Below, piece by piece: positions 16,912-26,124 of a stretch of DNA of 64,000 nucleotides; within the stretch, counting starts at the first letter, position 1; each line of letters begins with the position of its first letter. Source of the stretch: Ornithinibacillus bavariensis (GTDB lineage Bacteria > Bacillota > Bacilli > Bacillales > Amphibacillaceae). The notes under the pieces were generated by a model. The model was not told the origin of the DNA. It saw only the letters and a program-made list of their open reading frames with translations, and did no database searches. Location of the stretch: assembly GCF_018333235.1 (NCBI RefSeq), contig NZ_BORP01000005.1, forward strand, positions 62,001 through 126,000, in the 5' to 3' direction. The position numbers and the translations under genes are program-made.

Positions 16912-18798
16912 TTATCCTTTATTTTCTAATTCCTCAATTAATAGAGAAAGCTCCTCCCAACGTTCCATCTTAGCATCTAGCTCAGCCTGAACCCTTTGTT
17001 GGTCAGCAAATAAGGATTGAACCTTTTCCGCATCACTTCCAGCCTCTACAATCCCCGCTTCTATCGCATTCATTTTTTCCTCTAATGCTGTAATCTGATC
17101 CTCAATTTCATTCCATTCTTTCTGTTCCATGTACGAGAGCTTCTTTTTCTGTTGAGACTGCTTTGTGATAGGTACTGCTTTCTTCTTGCTTAGCTCCTGC
17201 TTTTGGGTTAGCTGATATTTCTCATAGTATTCACTATAATTTCCAAAAAATAATTGTATATTTCCTTCTCCTGTAAAAACAAAAAGCTTCTCAGCTACAC
17301 GATCTAAAAAATAGCGGTCATGGGAAACTGTAATGACAACACCTGGAAAATTATCTAAATACGCTTCTAATATTGTTAATGTCTGAATATCCAAATCATT
17401 CGTCGGTTCATCAAGAAATAGAACATTTGGTTCTGTCATCAGTATCTTTAGCAAATATAAGCGTCTACGCTCTCCACCCGAAAGCTTCCGTATATAATTA
17501 TATTGTTCAGGGCGGGTAAATAGGAAACGCTCTAGCATTTGCTCTGCAGTAATCACATCGCCATCCTTTGTGTGAATTACCTCAGCAACCTCTTTAATAA
17601 AGTCAACAACACGCATACTACCATCTAATTCTTCATCACCCTGTGTATAATAACCAATTTTAACAGTTTCACCAGTAATGACTTCACCACGATCTGGGGT
17701 AATACGCTTAGCCATCAAATTTAATAATGTCGTCTTCCCTGTACCATTAGGTCCAATGATTCCAATTCGATCTCCTGGAAGGATTAGATGGCTAAAATTA
17801 TGAATTAACTTTCGCCCTTCCATCGACTTATGCACTTCAACTAACTCCAAGACATTTTTCCCTAATCGCTGCGAGCCTACCTGAAGTTCAATATTTTTAT
17901 TTTCTGTATGAAAGTTTTTCTCCTTCAATTCATGCACACGGTCAATTCTTGCTTTTTGTTTTGTTGTCCTTGCTTTTACACCAGCCCTTAACCAAGCTAA
18001 TTCCTTTTTCAATAAGTTCGCATGCTTTTGCTGATTACTTCTCTCTAATTCTTCACGCTCTGCTTTTTTCTCAAGAAAAACCTCATAATTACCTTCATAG
18101 ACATAAAGGCTTCCCTTATCTAACTCATATATTTTGTTTGTCACTCGATTTAAAAAATAGCGATCATGTGTAACTAGTAATATTGACCCTTTAAAGGTTT
18201 GTAAGTACTTTTCCAACCATTCTACTGTTTCATTATCTAGATGGTTTGTAGGCTCATCAAGAATTAATAAGTCTGCTGGCTGGATTAAGGCCTTTGCTAT
18301 TGCGACACGTTTTCTCTGCCCACCAGATAGCTCTGTAATTCGTTTATTAAATTCCGTAATTCCCAGCTTTGTTAAAATTGTCTTGGCCTGTGTATTAGCC
18401 TCCCAGGCCTCTTCTTCATCCATTTTTTGTTGTAGATTCAATAATATTTGCTGTAGCTGTGCATTGTCAGGTTCCTGCTGTAGCCTTTGTAAAGCTCCTT
18501 CATATTCGCGCATGAGCTTCATGATCGTTGCATCACCATAATAAATTTGATCGATTACTGACAAAGTTGGATCTAAATCTGGATCCTGTGCTAAATATTC
18601 AATTTGATAATCCTTTGGAGCTTGGATTACTCCCGTATCAGGCGAATCTATTCCAGCAATTACCTTCAGAAAGCTCGATTTTCCTGTGCCATTAACTCCG
18701 ATCAATCCGATTCGTTCATTATCGGTAATCGTACTAGTTATATCTTGAAATAAAATTTTATCCCCATAAGATTTGGATAAATTTTCGATTGTTAGCAT
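16912..18798 (-). CDS. yfmR: ABC-F ATPase, YfmR/Uup-like
   Basis: A 628-residue cytoplasmic ABC-F protein with two ATP-binding domains in one chain and no membrane segments. The Walker A motifs are GVNGTGKS (about 34-41) and GPNGTGKT (about 348-355), both signatures are LSGGxRKR/LSGGERRR, and both DEPTN Walker B sequences are intact. A C-terminal coiled-coil domain (about 555-628) is present, as in Uup and B. subtilis YfmR, which act on stalled ribosomes together with EF-P. The length equals that of YfmR. A second, different ABC-F gene lies at 57686-59611. Confidence 0.88.
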   Translation of the reverse strand: MLTIENLSKSYGDKILFQDITSTITDNERIGLIGVNGTGKSSFLKVIAGIDSPDTGVIQAPKDYQIEYLAQDPDLDPTLSVIDQIYYGDATIMKLMREYEGALQRLQQEPDNAQLQQILLNLQQKMDEEEAWEANTQAKTILTKLGITEFNKRITELSGGQRKRVAIAKALIQPADLLILDEPTNHLDNETVEWLEKYLQTFKGSILLVTHDRYFLNRVTNKIYELDKGSLYVYEGNYEVFLEKKAEREELERSNQQKHANLLKKELAWLRAGVKARTTKQKARIDRVHELKEKNFHTENKNIELQVGSQRLGKNVLELVEVHKSMEGRKLIHNFSHLILPGDRIGIIGPNGTGKTTLLNLMAKRITPDRGEVITGETVKIGYYTQGDEELDGSMRVVDFIKEVAEVIHTKDGDVITAEQMLERFLFTRPEQYNYIRKLSGGERRRLYLLKILMTEPNVLFLDEPTNDLDIQTLTILEAYLDNFPGVVITVSHDRYFLDRVAEKLFVFTGEGNIQLFFGNYSEYYEKYQLTQKQELSKKKAVPITKQSQQKKKLSYMEQKEWNEIEDQITALEEKMNAIEAGIVEAGSDAEKVQSLFADQQRVQAELDAKMERWEELSLLIEELENKG

Positions 18799-18842
18799 AT
18801 GTTTGCCCTTCCTTAACTTAAAAAAATCTAATACAAACGGAT

Positions 18843-19022
18843 TTACTTAGACGCTTTCCGATTACGAATTACTTGTTTAACAAGTAAAACAAGCAATAAT
18901 AATACCCAAGAAGTCACTAAATAAAAAATGAATCTACTTAAATTATTCATTTCATCATAGAAAAATATTAAGCCTATCCATAGTACTGCCATAGCCAAAA
19001 ATTGATATAAAAGTGGTTTCAT
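18843..19022 (-). CDS. Small membrane protein, 59 residues
   Basis: A short open frame starting at an ATG preceded by AGGAGAG. It encodes MKPLLYQFLAMAVLWIGLIF and then a second hydrophobic helix rich in Leu and Val, ending with a basic tail (KQVIRNRKASK). The layout is two transmembrane helices with a short acidic loop (YDEMNN) and a positive C-terminus inside. It lies 44 bp upstream of yfmR in the same orientation. I do not recognise the family. The ribosome binding site, hairpin topology and basic tail argue that it is real. Confidence 0.65.
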   Translation of the reverse strand: MKPLLYQFLAMAVLWIGLIFFYDEMNNLSRFIFYLVTSWVLLLLVLLVKQVIRNRKASK

Positions 19023-19208
19023 TCTCGTCTCTCCTATATTTATCCTTATCTTAAGTTTACATGTCTGAGAACTATTTTACCATTTGTATGAAACAGAAGA
19101 AACGAATCAATTTAAATGAAGGATTACATTTTTTATCATACAGTAGATTATGAGTAAATTTTTGTACATACTATAGTTAATAAATTTGAGATAAAGGAGA
19201 AATCGAGG

Positions 19209-20198
19209 ATGGCCTTGCAAAAGGGAAGAAAGAATTGTATTACCGATGTCGAAGGTGTGTTAGTTGGTCATAAAACATTATATGAGAAAATAAATGATGA
19301 AGAAACTATCTGCACAGGTGTTACTGCAATCCTCCCTCACCCTGGTAATCTATTCTATGAAAAGGTTCATGCTGCCTGCCATGTAATTAATGGATTTGGA
19401 AAAACTACTGGACTTATTCAGATTGAAGAACTTGGGCTTTTGGAGTCACCTATTATGCTGTCTAACACATTAAGTATAGGACCTGTTGTTGAAGGTACGG
19501 TTACCTACATGATGGAGCAAAATAAAGAAATTGGTGATGCAGCTGGAACATTAAATGTAGTAGTGGGCGAGTGTAATGACGGCTACTTAAATTCAATGCG
19601 CTTACAAGCAGTGAGACCGGAACATGCTATCGAAGCTATTAAAAATGCCAGTAATCGCCAAGTAGAGCAAGGTGCTATAGGTGCAGGTAAGGGAATGATT
19701 TGCTTTGGGTATAAAGGTGGAATAGGAACCGCCTCTAGAATTGTAACTTCTGCAAATGAGAAATATACGGTTGGCTGCCTTGTCCTTAGCAATTTTGGTA
19801 AAGGTGAGGATGCTCTATTCGCTAACTTTCCAAAGAAAAAAAACCCTAACAGTACCGATGGTTCTATCATGATGATTATTGCGACTGATGCTCCTGTTTA
19901 CGATAGGCAGTTAAAGCGCCTTGCAAAACGAACCGCAGCTGGACTTGGTCGTGTCGGCAGTCATATGGATAATGGAAGTGGCGATATTGCTATTGCATTT
20001 TCCACGGCCAATCAATATTCGCACAATGCGAACTCTCATCTAGAGACAATCGCTTATTTACGTGACGACCATAAAGCCATGAGTCAGCTGTTTCAAGCAG
20101 TAGTAGAGGCGACCGAAGAAGCTATTATTAATTCATTAAAATACGCTGAAACGACTGTCGGTCAATTTGGAAGAGTAATTGAAAAGGCACCGCTTTAA
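19209..20198 (+). CDS. P1-family aminopeptidase (DmpA/BapA-like)
   Basis: A 329-residue member of the DmpA family of self-processing Ntn peptidases (L-aminopeptidase/D-esterase/beta-aminopeptidase). The autocleavage nucleophile is the Ser in TDGSIMMIIATDAPV (about residue 220), and GAIGAGKGMICFGYKGGIGT matches the glycine-rich conserved segment. These enzymes release N-terminal residues from small peptides or beta-peptides; the substrate here is unknown. It has its own promoter region and an AAAGGAG ribosome binding site. No signal peptide is seen. Confidence 0.9.
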   Translation: MALQKGRKNCITDVEGVLVGHKTLYEKINDEETICTGVTAILPHPGNLFYEKVHAACHVINGFGKTTGLIQIEELGLLESPIMLSNTLSIGPVVEGTVTYMMEQNKEIGDAAGTLNVVVGECNDGYLNSMRLQAVRPEHAIEAIKNASNRQVEQGAIGAGKGMICFGYKGGIGTASRIVTSANEKYTVGCLVLSNFGKGEDALFANFPKKKNPNSTDGSIMMIIATDAPVYDRQLKRLAKRTAAGLGRVGSHMDNGSGDIAIAFSTANQYSHNANSHLETIAYLRDDHKAMSQLFQAVVEATEEAIINSLKYAETTVGQFGRVIEKAPL

Positions 20199-20209
20199 TT
20201 AGCGGTGCC
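20186..20209 (+). terminator. Hairpin overlapping the P1 peptidase stop codon
   Basis: GGCACCGCT and AGCGGTGCC form a perfect 9-bp stem with a 6-nt loop that contains the stop codon. There is no T-run afterwards, so it is a weak candidate for an intrinsic terminator. Confidence 0.4.
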
Positions 20210-20271
20210 CTGTAAGTAGTAAAACTGCCACCGAATCATTCACAAATTCATTCATTACTCTACGAAACCAT

Positions 20272-21177
20272 TTACTTACTCTTTATCAAAAAGGATTTCG
20301 GTACATCCGCACGGAATAACATTAACTGGCCAGTTACAGGATGTAAGAAGGATAATACTTTTGCATGCAGACCAAGTCTTCCGATATCATTCGACTTCGC
20401 TCCATATTTCTTGTCACCAACTATAGGATGCCCAAGATCACTCATATGTACACGAATTTGATTTTTCCTTCCAGTATCTAGCTTCACTTCTAAAAGAGAG
20501 AATAATGAATTAGCCTGAATCCTGCGATAATGCGTAATAGCAAGCTGTCCCTCGCCGTCTTGAATGGAATACATTTTATGTGTCTTACTTTCTTTTAATC
20601 TTGATTTAATTGTACCTTCAGTTTGATTCACTTTTCCTTCTACTAAGGCGACATATGTCCTTTCCTTCACAAGTATCTTCCAGCTCTCTTGAAGCTTTCG
20701 TTTCACTTTCTCACTTTTAGCAAACATCATAACTCCAGAAGTTTCTTTATCTAGCCGATGGACAATAAAGACTCGGTTCCTGGGATTTTCTCTTTTCACA
20801 TGATCCATTAATTGATGATATGCTGTTCTTCTTTTTTCTTTTTCTGTTGCCATAGAGAGTAGTCCCGCATCTTTATTAATAATGATAATTGCTTCATCCT
20901 CATAAAGTATGTTCAACCCAATAAATGTGTTTTCTTGAATAGCTGCCTTATTTTTTAACACACTTACTATTTGACCAGGAAGAAGAGGATAATTATGCTT
21001 TGTTTCGATATGATCATCCACCTTCACCTGTCCTCTAGTTAGCATTGATTTAATCGAATTTCGACTACGGTTATTCATTTGTTGTAATAAAAACGGTAAA
21101 AGCTCTCCGTGTTCCTTCACTTCAAATTTGACTGCATGGTTACGTTCAACATTACCATTTTTTCCAAAATGTGACAT
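20272..21177 (-). CDS. RluA-family RNA pseudouridine synthase
   Basis: A 301-residue pseudouridine synthase. An N-terminal S4-like RNA-binding region (about residues 25-75) precedes the catalytic domain with the RluA signature IVHRLDKETSGVMMFAK, in which Asp143 is the catalytic aspartate. It modifies uridines in rRNA or tRNA; the exact target cannot be read from sequence. B. subtilis has several such paralogues (RluA/YhcT/YjbO/YlyB types). It is followed upstream by a small DNA-binding protein gene 10 bp away in the same orientation. Confidence 0.92.
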   Translation of the reverse strand: MSHFGKNGNVERNHAVKFEVKEHGELLPFLLQQMNNRSRNSIKSMLTRGQVKVDDHIETKHNYPLLPGQIVSVLKNKAAIQENTFIGLNILYEDEAIIIINKDAGLLSMATEKEKRRTAYHQLMDHVKRENPRNRVFIVHRLDKETSGVMMFAKSEKVKRKLQESWKILVKERTYVALVEGKVNQTEGTIKSRLKESKTHKMYSIQDGEGQLAITHYRRIQANSLFSLLEVKLDTGRKNQIRVHMSDLGHPIVGDKKYGAKSNDIGRLGLHAKVLSFLHPVTGQLMLFRADVPKSFLIKSK

Positions 21178-21187
21178 TTAATATCTC

Positions 21188-21418
21188 CTAATCTTCGTCT
21201 TTTACATCGATATCTTCAGGAATAGGCTCATTCAAATATTCCTGAATCATTAATCTATATTTTTCAACCTGCTCAAAATGCGTTGTAAATTGATTCTTAT
21301 TTATTAAATACTGCTCCCCATCATGGATAGCTCGAATTCTACCTTGTAATACGAAAGCTCTAACCTTCGCCTCATTCATAGATAAATATTCAGCTAGTTC
21401 TGGGATTGTAATATACAT
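21188..21418 (-). CDS. Small helix-turn-helix (excisionase-type) protein
   Basis: A 76-residue protein beginning MYITIPELAEYLSMNEAKV, with a MerR/excisionase-like winged helix-turn-helix (about residues 3-45: AEYLSMNEAKVRAFVLQGRI followed by a wing with DGEQYLINKNQF). The C-terminus is acidic. The frame is open further upstream, but this ATG is preceded by AAGGATGGTG at suitable spacing, so I prefer it to the start 42 bp upstream. It ends 10 bp before the pseudouridine synthase gene, suggesting one transcript. Its target is unknown; there is no phage context. Confidence 0.7.
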   Translation of the reverse strand: MYITIPELAEYLSMNEAKVRAFVLQGRIRAIHDGEQYLINKNQFTTHFEQVEKYRLMIQEYLNEPIPEDIDVKDED

Positions 21419-21578
21419 CAGGAACACCATCCTTATATGAGATTTAATACAAGTTAGCAACGAACTTCTCTCATACGTTTACTTTCTTTATTTACTTTCA
21501 TATATAGGTGAATTATACACTAATCCAATTGTATGGAACAAAGTTTATATTCCGCTTAAATACAATCTCTACAAAAAC

Positions 21579-22229
21579 CTATAAGCCAACATCAGACCAA
21601 TTAAAAAGCCTGCCCGGATCGCTTTTTCTATTTGGAGCGTAATCCTCATGTCCAATAACATGGTACCTACTTTTTTTGATAGTCGGATAGCGTTTATATA
21701 AATACGCCAACAAATTGGAAAGGGACAAATATTGTTCTTTTGTAAATCCAATCAGCGAGATATCTAATTGATTATATAATTTCTCAGAAACTATAGGTAC
21801 CATTTCCTCCTTTGTTCCAATTCCCATGAGCTCAATTCCTATGGAATAATCATTCATACGATGGTCAAAGAAAGGTGCATTTGGAAGATCGTTTCTTCCA
21901 GCATGAAAAGCAACACGATTTTCTTGAACCAGTTGAAATACCCTACCTTTACGATCTATAACATAGTGTGCGGAGACACCATGTTCCATTAATAAGAGAC
22001 GAATATCATTTATTTCATAAGGAGATTCTGGTTTTGACACAAGATTACTAATAGAGTGGATCATTATATGGGTAATCGGCGTCGTTCTTGGCGTAGAGTA
22101 TTTACTCGGTAATAAAACATGATGAACGTTAAAATCATGCTTAGCTATCATCTCATCAGCTACAATTTCTAGTTCCAAGAGAAATAATAAGACTATTACA
22201 AGTAAAAATGAGAAGCATCTCATAATCAT
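21579..22229 (-). CDS. N-acetylmuramoyl-L-alanine amidase (Amidase_2), secreted
   Basis: A 216-residue peptidoglycan amidase of the AmpD/PGRP type. An N-terminal hydrophobic signal sequence (about residues 3-20) is followed by the zinc-binding domain: His58 in ITHIMIHSI, His194 in VIGHEDYAP and Asp204 in KSDPGRLF. It has no separate cell-wall-binding repeats, so it is smaller than the phage-derived XlyA/CwlA enzymes. It stands divergent from yojN. A housekeeping or sporulation-related wall role is possible, but nothing in the context decides it. Confidence 0.87.
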   Translation of the reverse strand: MIMRCFSFLLVIVLLFLLELEIVADEMIAKHDFNVHHVLLPSKYSTPRTTPITHIMIHSISNLVSKPESPYEINDIRLLLMEHGVSAHYVIDRKGRVFQLVQENRVAFHAGRNDLPNAPFFDHRMNDYSIGIELMGIGTKEEMVPIVSEKLYNQLDISLIGFTKEQYLSLSNLLAYLYKRYPTIKKSRYHVIGHEDYAPNRKSDPGRLFNWSDVGL

Positions 22230-22352
22230 AATCCCCTTTAATTATCCAAAATATATTCATTCCATACGATTAGCCTGACCACACTAATAGCTTACCCTTT
22301 GTGATTCCTGAGAAAAAAGCTTACAATGTCATGGAAAGGAGTTATCGACAAC

Positions 22353-23225
22353 ATGAATATAAACTATGAACTACCGGAAAATATACAGCACTTATTAACG
22401 GAAAATAAAAACCAAACCAATACATTTAAAGAACTTATTCGTCAAGGTGGGTATATGCCACCCAATATCGATTTATTAATAGATGCAATTACTGCTTTAA
22501 GCATGGGTAAAAATATTCTGCTCAAGGGTCCTACCGGAGCAGGCAAAACAAAGTTTGCAGAAACCTTATCCAATCTATTTAAACAGCCTATGTTTAGTGT
22601 GAACTGTTCTGTAGATTTAGATGCAGAAAGTCTCTTAGGTTTTAAAACGTTAACCTATCAGCAGGAAAAGCAAATCATCGAGTTTATTCCAGGACCAGTG
22701 ATTAACGCTATGACAACTGGAACCTTTCTTTATATTGACGAGGTCAATATGGCAAAACCAGAGACATTACCACTAATTAATGGTGTTCTTGATTATCGAA
22801 GAACAATCACAAATCCTTTTACAAATGAAGTGGTTACTGCAAAGGAAGGATTTGGTGTCATCGCGGCTATAAATGAGGGTTATATAGGTACTGTTCCACT
22901 AAATGAGGCATTAAAAAATCGTTTTATAGTATTAGAGATACCGTATATAGAAGGAGAGCAGCTAAAGAAATTAATACATTCCAGTACGAAGCTTACTAAT
23001 GATGCAACGATTGATTTATTCGTTAGACTATCATCTGATTTAATACAAGCTGTCTCACAGGGGAAGCTGTCTGAGGATGCTGCCTCTATACGGGCTTTAC
23101 TAGATGCCTGTGACCTAAGTATGGTCATTCCACCTAAACGAGCAATCACACGGGCGATTGTAGATAAGCTAGATGAGGACAGAGAAAAAGAATTTGTCAA
23201 AAATTTAGTAGATACACTATTTTAA
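22353..23225 (+). CDS. yojN: MoxR-family AAA+ ATPase (YojN/NorQ-like)
   Basis: A 290-residue AAA+ ATPase with Walker A GPTGAGKTK and Walker B TFLYIDEVNMAKPE, and sensor sequence FGVIAAINEGYIGT, typical of the CbbQ/NirQ/NorQ subgroup. These ATPases work with VWA-domain partners to insert cofactors or assemble metal enzymes, for example nitric oxide reductase activation. The frame opens 27 bp earlier, but AAAGGAG precedes this ATG at suitable spacing. The next gene encodes the VWA partner, as in B. subtilis yojN-yojO. The client protein is not encoded nearby. Confidence 0.87.
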   Translation: MNINYELPENIQHLLTENKNQTNTFKELIRQGGYMPPNIDLLIDAITALSMGKNILLKGPTGAGKTKFAETLSNLFKQPMFSVNCSVDLDAESLLGFKTLTYQQEKQIIEFIPGPVINAMTTGTFLYIDEVNMAKPETLPLINGVLDYRRTITNPFTNEVVTAKEGFGVIAAINEGYIGTVPLNEALKNRFIVLEIPYIEGEQLKKLIHSSTKLTNDATIDLFVRLSSDLIQAVSQGKLSEDAASIRALLDACDLSMVIPPKRAITRAIVDKLDEDREKEFVKNLVDTLF

Positions 23226-23309
23226 AAATTGCTATTCGAAAATCAGTAATGGATTAGTAAGACAATAGGAGGTTAAAACTTCCTCTCGATCAAGATAGGA
23301 GAATGTTAC

Positions 23310-25217
23310 ATGCACCGTTTTAATGATGCAAGGATAGACACAGATGTTTTTCTACAATTACAGGATCTTGCTTCCGTTTTATCCGGTGATACCAATCTTA
23401 AATTTGAATATAATTATGGCTCCTTTATCGATTTAATTGATATGAAGCTTACTGCTAGCAGATTTTGGGATAATACGCCTGAGACCGTTAAAACATCTGG
23501 ATTAAAAACAGATGTTTTTCTACGGGCTATTGGGACATTAAAGTACTCTACTATCCCTGAAATGAAGTCCTATGTAAATGAAATACAGGAAAAAAGAATT
23601 CCAAAATTTGCTTATCAACTATTCGCCTTATTAGAGGATCTCCGTTTAGAAGAACTGATTAAACATGAACGACCTGGAACAAGGAAGGCATTTGCTGTTC
23701 GTAGAAGCACGTATCAACATTTTTTTGAAACACAGTTAAATGTGAATGCTACCAGAAGCTTTCCGTTGGACGAACTGTTCTGTTTAATTTATCTGCAATT
23801 GGTTTCAGAAACTCCTGACCCTTCTTTTCCAAAGGCAAGGGTAGAACAACTGCAAAAATTAGAGGAAATAAAACCATATTTATATAATGTCTTTGAAGCA
23901 CGAAATACTGCGGATATTACTAAGATTACGGAGCATATCGTTTTCAAAGCAACTGATTACGAAGACACCTTGAATGAATACTTTATCTTTCCAATTAGTC
24001 ATATAGACCGTTATGAGAAAAACACCCTATTTGACGAGCTAACCCGTACAGACCCATTAGCTAATTGTGATTTTGAGGAAGTGGATCAGGAAAATAGTGA
24101 GTATTTTGACCAGGAATTTTCCACTTGGCATCGGGAAAATAAAAATGAAAATCGCAAGCAAAACTTCTTACAATTCGAATTAGAGCAAGGTACCAAAACA
24201 AGTATATTAGGGGGAGGCGCTCGTGAAACAGAGGATGGTGATCAAGCTGTTGCTGCGATTCAAGGTGCCTCAGGGCAGAGCAAAAAGAACGATTACTCTC
24301 AAATGGAGGCATTAGAAAAAGAACCCTCCTCGCGTGGTGGAAATGGCACTGATGAGTATGGCGAAGAAAATAAAGCTGCAGTCAAGCTAGATAAAATGGC
24401 AATGCCACCTTCTCGTGAAGATATTGAAGCATATCAAGCATTTGTAAAGGATATTGCTCCCTATAAGCGTAAGCTTGCAAAAACAATAGAGAAGACGATT
24501 GAACATAAGAAAAATCAGCCAAGAAAGGATCTTGTTTTTGGTAGATTATCCAAGAAGCTTTTACCAATTGTAGTAGATGAGAATCCTAGAATTTTTTATA
24601 AAAAGAATACTGATTCCAACGAGTTAGATGCAGTATTTAGCTTACTAGTAGATTGTTCTGCTTCCATGCATAATAAAATGAAGGAAACTAAAAGAGGTAT
24701 CGTTCTTTTTCATGAGGTTCTAAAACACTTGAAAATTCCCCACTCTATTGTAGGCTTTTGGGAGGATGCAAACGAGGTTAAAGAAGACTATCAACCAAAT
24801 TATTTTCACCGGATTCATTCCTTTTCTGACTCGTTTTACCATCAGAATGGCCCCAAAATAATGCAACTAGAACCTGAAGAGGATAATCGCGATGGGTTTA
24901 GTATTCGCGAAATGGCGAAAGAGCTATTAGAACGGAGAGAAAAAAATAAATTCTTGTTAGTCTTTTCCGATGGAGAGCCGGCTGCTGCTAATTATGATCA
25001 AAACGGCATTGTTGATACTACCCTTGCCGTTTCTGAGGTACGAAAAAAAGGTATAGAAGTAATTGGTATGTTTCTAGCAAATGGGGAAATCGAAGAGAGG
25101 GAAGACCAAACCATGCAAAACATTTACGGTAGAGAACGTCTCATGATCCCTAGTGTAGCTGAGCTTCCTGCACATTTTGCCCCCTTGTTAAAAAAGTTAT
25201 TATTGAAGACTATCTAA
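23310..25217 (+). CDS. yojO: VWA-domain protein (YojO/NorD-like)
   Basis: A 635-residue cytoplasmic protein with a C-terminal von Willebrand A domain (about residues 440-630). The MIDAS motif is LLVDCSASMH (D-x-S-x-S intact, near residue 448). The N-terminal half is helical and charged, and the middle is acidic and Gly-rich (around residues 290-350). It follows the MoxR ATPase gene by 84 bp with its own AGGAGAA-type ribosome binding site and ends at a terminator. By analogy with NorQ-NorD and CbbQ-CbbO the pair remodels a metalloenzyme; the target is unknown. Confidence 0.87.
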   Translation: MHRFNDARIDTDVFLQLQDLASVLSGDTNLKFEYNYGSFIDLIDMKLTASRFWDNTPETVKTSGLKTDVFLRAIGTLKYSTIPEMKSYVNEIQEKRIPKFAYQLFALLEDLRLEELIKHERPGTRKAFAVRRSTYQHFFETQLNVNATRSFPLDELFCLIYLQLVSETPDPSFPKARVEQLQKLEEIKPYLYNVFEARNTADITKITEHIVFKATDYEDTLNEYFIFPISHIDRYEKNTLFDELTRTDPLANCDFEEVDQENSEYFDQEFSTWHRENKNENRKQNFLQFELEQGTKTSILGGGARETEDGDQAVAAIQGASGQSKKNDYSQMEALEKEPSSRGGNGTDEYGEENKAAVKLDKMAMPPSREDIEAYQAFVKDIAPYKRKLAKTIEKTIEHKKNQPRKDLVFGRLSKKLLPIVVDENPRIFYKKNTDSNELDAVFSLLVDCSASMHNKMKETKRGIVLFHEVLKHLKIPHSIVGFWEDANEVKEDYQPNYFHRIHSFSDSFYHQNGPKIMQLEPEEDNRDGFSIREMAKELLERREKNKFLLVFSDGEPAAANYDQNGIVDTTLAVSEVRKKGIEVIGMFLANGEIEEREDQTMQNIYGRERLMIPSVAELPAHFAPLLKKLLLKTI

Positions 25218-25223
25218 AATGTG

Positions 25224-25267
25224 AAAATCACAGGGCATATAAATAATGTCTTGTGATTTTTCTTTTT
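25224..25267 (+). terminator. Terminator of yojNO
   Basis: AAAATCACA and TGTGATTTT (25224-25232 and 25252-25260) form a 9-bp stem that runs into TTCTTTTT. It starts a few bases after the yojO stop codon. Confidence 0.75.
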
Positions 25268-25343
25268 ATTGTGCACAAACACCTATAGAAGCTTCTATGA
25301 ATAGTATGTAGCAAATTTGTATTCATTAGGAGTGTAAAAGAAT

Positions 25344-26075
25344 ATGGTTTACTATCTTCGCTATATGGTTCAGCCGGAAAATGATTATTGGATATTTGCA
25401 CAAAATTTCCCATCAATAGCTGAAAGAGTCTCTTCGGCACCTCCACCGATTATTCCTAATTATTGGCCTATTGCACAGTCTTACATGGCTCCCACTGTAT
25501 CTCCAATGCAACAGATGAAGCAAGCGGCTCATTATATTTCCCAAAGAGAGGTTGATTATCGAAATGATATGAGAAGCCTATGGGAGGAGCATGTTGCTTG
25601 GACGAGAATGGCAATCATTAGCATCACATTTGACCTTCCCGACCTGAATGAAGTTCTTACCCGACTTTTAAAAAATGCAACAGATATGGGGAATATGATT
25701 CGTCGATTATATGGTGACACAGTTGCAGCTACCTATGGAAATTTGATAAAGGAACATTTATTAATCGCAGCAGATCTTGTTAAAGCAGCAAAAGCCGGAA
25801 ATACTACTGCCGCTCAAGAAGCAGAGAAAAAATGGTATAGAAATGCAGATGAAATCGCAAAATTCTTAAGTACTGTCAATCCTTTTTTAACAGAAAAAGC
25901 GGTTAAGGATATGTTTTACACGCATCTAGACTTAACAAAACAGGAAGCAATCTATATGATTAATAAAGACTATCAAAAGGACATACAAGTATATGATGCG
26001 ATTGAAAAAGAAGCACGACAAATGGCAGATGCTATATCGGATGCCATGATTCTTCACTATCCAGCTATGTTTTAG
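25344..26075 (+). CDS. Uncharacterised helical protein, 243 residues
   Basis: A protein with a Pro/Tyr-rich N-terminus (around residues 30-55, PPPIIPNYWPIAQ) followed by a long, mostly helical region. From LWEEHVAWTRMAIISITFDLP onward it resembles a widespread Bacillales group that is often misnamed acetylglutamate kinase in databases. It has no kinase motifs. The arrangement of about four amphipathic helices with conserved His, Trp and Asp (EEHVAWTR, EHLLIAADLVKA, THLDLTKQEA) suggests a four-helix bundle. A function cannot be given. It has an AGGAGTG ribosome binding site and stands as a single gene. Confidence 0.75.
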   Translation: MVYYLRYMVQPENDYWIFAQNFPSIAERVSSAPPPIIPNYWPIAQSYMAPTVSPMQQMKQAAHYISQREVDYRNDMRSLWEEHVAWTRMAIISITFDLPDLNEVLTRLLKNATDMGNMIRRLYGDTVAATYGNLIKEHLLIAADLVKAAKAGNTTAAQEAEKKWYRNADEIAKFLSTVNPFLTEKAVKDMFYTHLDLTKQEAIYMINKDYQKDIQVYDAIEKEARQMADAISDAMILHYPAMF

Positions 26076-26124
26076 AAATGCCAGACATTCTTTTATGCTT
26101 TTCAAAATGCCTGGCACACATTGC

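Noticed and set aside
21188-21418. Phage excisionase implying a prophage
   Set aside because: The protein has an excisionase-like fold, but there is no integrase, attachment site or other phage gene around it.
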